A stretch of DNA of 64,000 nt, from NCBI GenBank assembly GCA_030141605.1, contig JAQGDQ010000367.1, positions 156,001 to 220,000 of the forward strand. The letters are read 5' to 3'. This DNA comes from Tubiluchus corallicola. Its lineage: Eukaryota > Priapulida > Priapulimorpha > Priapulimorphida > Tubiluchidae. Positions 61,920-64,000 of the stretch are shown here, in pieces (positions within the stretch are counted from its first letter, which is position 1; the number at the start of each line of letters is the position of its first letter). The translations under genes and the position numbers were made by a program. Under the pieces are notes generated by a model. It saw only the letters and a program-made list of their open reading frames with translations. It ran no database searches and was not told the DNA's origin.

Positions 61920-64000
61920 AATTTCTTTAGATTATTGTGCTTTGAGACTGATTCACATGAATATAGTTAGCTTAAGTGAGAAAAATGGACTTAATAAATG
62001 AGCTTTCAATTTCCCTAGAGTCACCAATGAAAATAAGAGGTCTTTCAGAAACAAGATTATCACACCAAAATACTACAAACACAGATCTAATTCGGTATAA
62101 TGTTATAAGAGATTTGCTCATCTTTGCTCATACTCAAATTTGCCATCTCACATAGGCAGGGTCGGAGTGTACGTGCATAAAACTTTATCATTCGCTGATG
62201 AAACTGAACCACCCGTATGTACAAATTTGTGGGCGGAAATTGAATCTACAAATGGTAACAACATTGTTATTGGCGTTATATATCGTCACCCTGGAGACAT
62301 CTTAAATTCAGTAAACCAATTCAAAACTTAGATAATCTTACATCTACAACTGGCTCACAAAATAACCTGTGTCTCTTTTAAAATATGTTTGCCATCGTTT
62401 TTCAGAGTATGCGGATCAAATGTTTCTAATTAATGCTTTTCATTGATCACACAATCTACTAGGATTACTTCAAAAACACTTATTGACCACATATATTCTA
62501 ATGATTTAGAGATACCTCTGCTTTTTTCTCTTTTTTTGCTATAATCCATGACAGTCTTACTAAAATAAGACGTAATTTTCGAACTTTAAATAACGATCTG
62601 TTTTTTTTTTTATTATTTTAAAAATGCTTTTGACCAGCAAATCTTCGTTTTTAGTGATATACTTAATTTCTCTTACTGAGCAATCCTTGGATCACTGCTA
62701 TTCCTGTTGTATATAAATGATTTACCTCTTCGTTCAAATAAATTATTGCTTCGTTTATTAACTGATGATACCAATATTTTCGTGGTTGATAAATGAATGA
62801 GGAATTAATAAGTGTAAACGAATGGCTTGTCAGGAACTTTGGTATTTTTTATTTCGTTTTCGAATATTTTAATCGAGAAAAACTGGAAAGCTAGACTGCT
62901 AAATTTTGCCCCAAGTTCAAATAACTAATCTAAGTTCCAGACCCAAAATAAATGTGAATTTTTTAAATAACGCATCTTTCTACCTGTTTGTATTGATAAA
63001 CTGAAAAGAAACCAAGAACAGTTGATAACAATATGCGCATAATTATTACAGGTATTTCACATTATGATATTTACAATGATTACAAGAGGTGAACTGTATT
63101 ATTAAATTAATACGATACGTCGGCCTGGTACATTACAATGGTGTACGACCTAGCTACGTTTTAGTAAGAAAGATTAGTACACAATTATTAAATATATTTG
63201 CTCGAAAGTACAATATGATATAAGTGTCTACATTACTACGTAACATAACAATAGATCACACCTAATTATGTAGGCCTCGGGATATCCTCGACAATGTTAT
63301 CCAGGAGATAACATAGGGCTTGGAGGGTTACTATTTTAACTCAGCCTAATACGGGTTGGACATCAGTTTAAGTAGACTTTCGAGGAAGCCTAGTAGAAGT
63401 AGAATAATTAGCTCATTAAACGGGTAATTAGGCAGAACGCTAAGTAATGCTATCTACAAGCTTATTCAGAAAAATGTTGTATTTTCATTAATAAACCTGT
63501 TTGCTGGGGCAGATCCAAGCCACCAGGGAAAATACGTATAAACACTATGTCTCGAGGTGCGCCATACTGGCGCATTTCTCGACATGGCTAGTAATAAATG
63601 AACTTTCAAAAAATCAAACTTCATTCTTTTTAGATTCAAAAACTCTATATATTCCAACTTTGATTTATTCTTTAATAATAATAAGAATATTGACAGGAAA
63701 GCTTATGTTAAATATCTCGGTATATTTTTTGATGAACGTTTTAACTAGAAATATCACCTTAATAGCATTAGTCGTAAGAATGAAACAATTGGCACATTTG
63801 TAGACTTAAAAGATACACAAAAACAGAAACATTAATGACAATATGTTACAGCTCAATATCTCCGCATCTACTGCACTATGTTTTGTATTAGTGGGTACAT
63901 ACAAATACAATTTAGGGGAGCTACAGAGAATTCAAAACAAAATTCTTAAACCAATTCAGTTTGTATAATATTACCTCTCAACATATCCAATATATAAATC
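61920..64000 (+). pseudogene. degenerate non-LTR retrotransposon (CR1/Jockey-like), cut by window end
   Basis: Fragments of the usual ORF2 appear in order in shifting frames. LIHMNIVSLSEKN and KIRGLSETRLS (61.9-62.1 kb) are the start of the endonuclease. VGVYVHKTLSFADE and NNIVIGVIYRHPGD (62161-62310) are its core. HIYSNDLEIP is at about 62490. ILGSLLFLLYINDLPLRSN with TDDTNIF (62675-62790) comes from the reverse transcriptase, with the catalytic FADD box decayed. A later AYVKYLGIFFDERF (63700-63750) and GELQRIQNKILK (63920-63955) are the RT C-terminal region. There are many stops and frameshifts, and the 62.8-63.6 kb stretch aligns poorly, so two overlapping fragments or an internal insertion are possible. 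It is a dead copy. Confidence 0.75.

Overview
This window looks like nuclear DNA of a marine invertebrate animal. It is AT-rich, its introns are large and all fit GT-AG, microsatellites are very abundant, and tRNA-derived and 5S-derived SINE-like elements, hAT-like MITEs and a decayed non-LTR retrotransposon are present. The two genes are animal families, so no prokaryotic or organellar reading fits. A deuterostome (tunicate, echinoderm or similar) is plausible, but the sequence alone does not settle the phylum.

Layout. Positions 1-2.5 kb hold a complete gene on the + strand for the single-stranded-DNA-binding subunit of the SOSS complex (NABP1/NABP2, hSSB1-like). It has a probable 5'UTR intron and an uninterrupted coding region at 971-1717. 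A hAT-like MITE with a perfect 8-bp target duplication sits in its 3' region. From 2.5 to 6.7 kb is intergenic DNA with a minus-strand tRNA-type SINE. From 6714 to 57181 lies one large + strand gene for a GluN3-type (GRIN3) NMDA receptor subunit. I assembled it from eight coding exons: 6714-7112, 40032-40627, 42873-43926, 47011-47162, 51058-51310, 54876-55046, 55579-55742 and 56638-57181. The joined frame is open for 1110 residues, matches the family from signal peptide to C-terminal coiled coil, and all splice phases agree. The 152-bp exon at 47011 is too short to stand out as an ORF and was found by looking for the missing start of S2. Intron 1 is 32.9 kb and holds most of the repeats. From 57.2 to 64 kb are a 169-bp-arm inverted repeat, a second copy of a foldback element with a TTAGGG-like core, a dispersed repeat and a degenerate CR1/Jockey-like retrotransposon running off the window.

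The two genes are not functionally linked: one acts in DNA double-strand-break repair and the other is a membrane receptor. The most interesting items are three. The receptor has Ser-His where vertebrate GluN3 has Gly-Arg in the pore loop, and Gly where a ligand-contacting hydroxyl residue is usual. A partial tandem copy of the 47011 exon has decayed into a pseudo-exon, with a roughly 65-bp exon/intron fragment amplified beside it. Several structured repeats (an 80-bp x 7 satellite capped by a hairpin, the 58-kb inverted repeat, and the foldback pair) are also notable.
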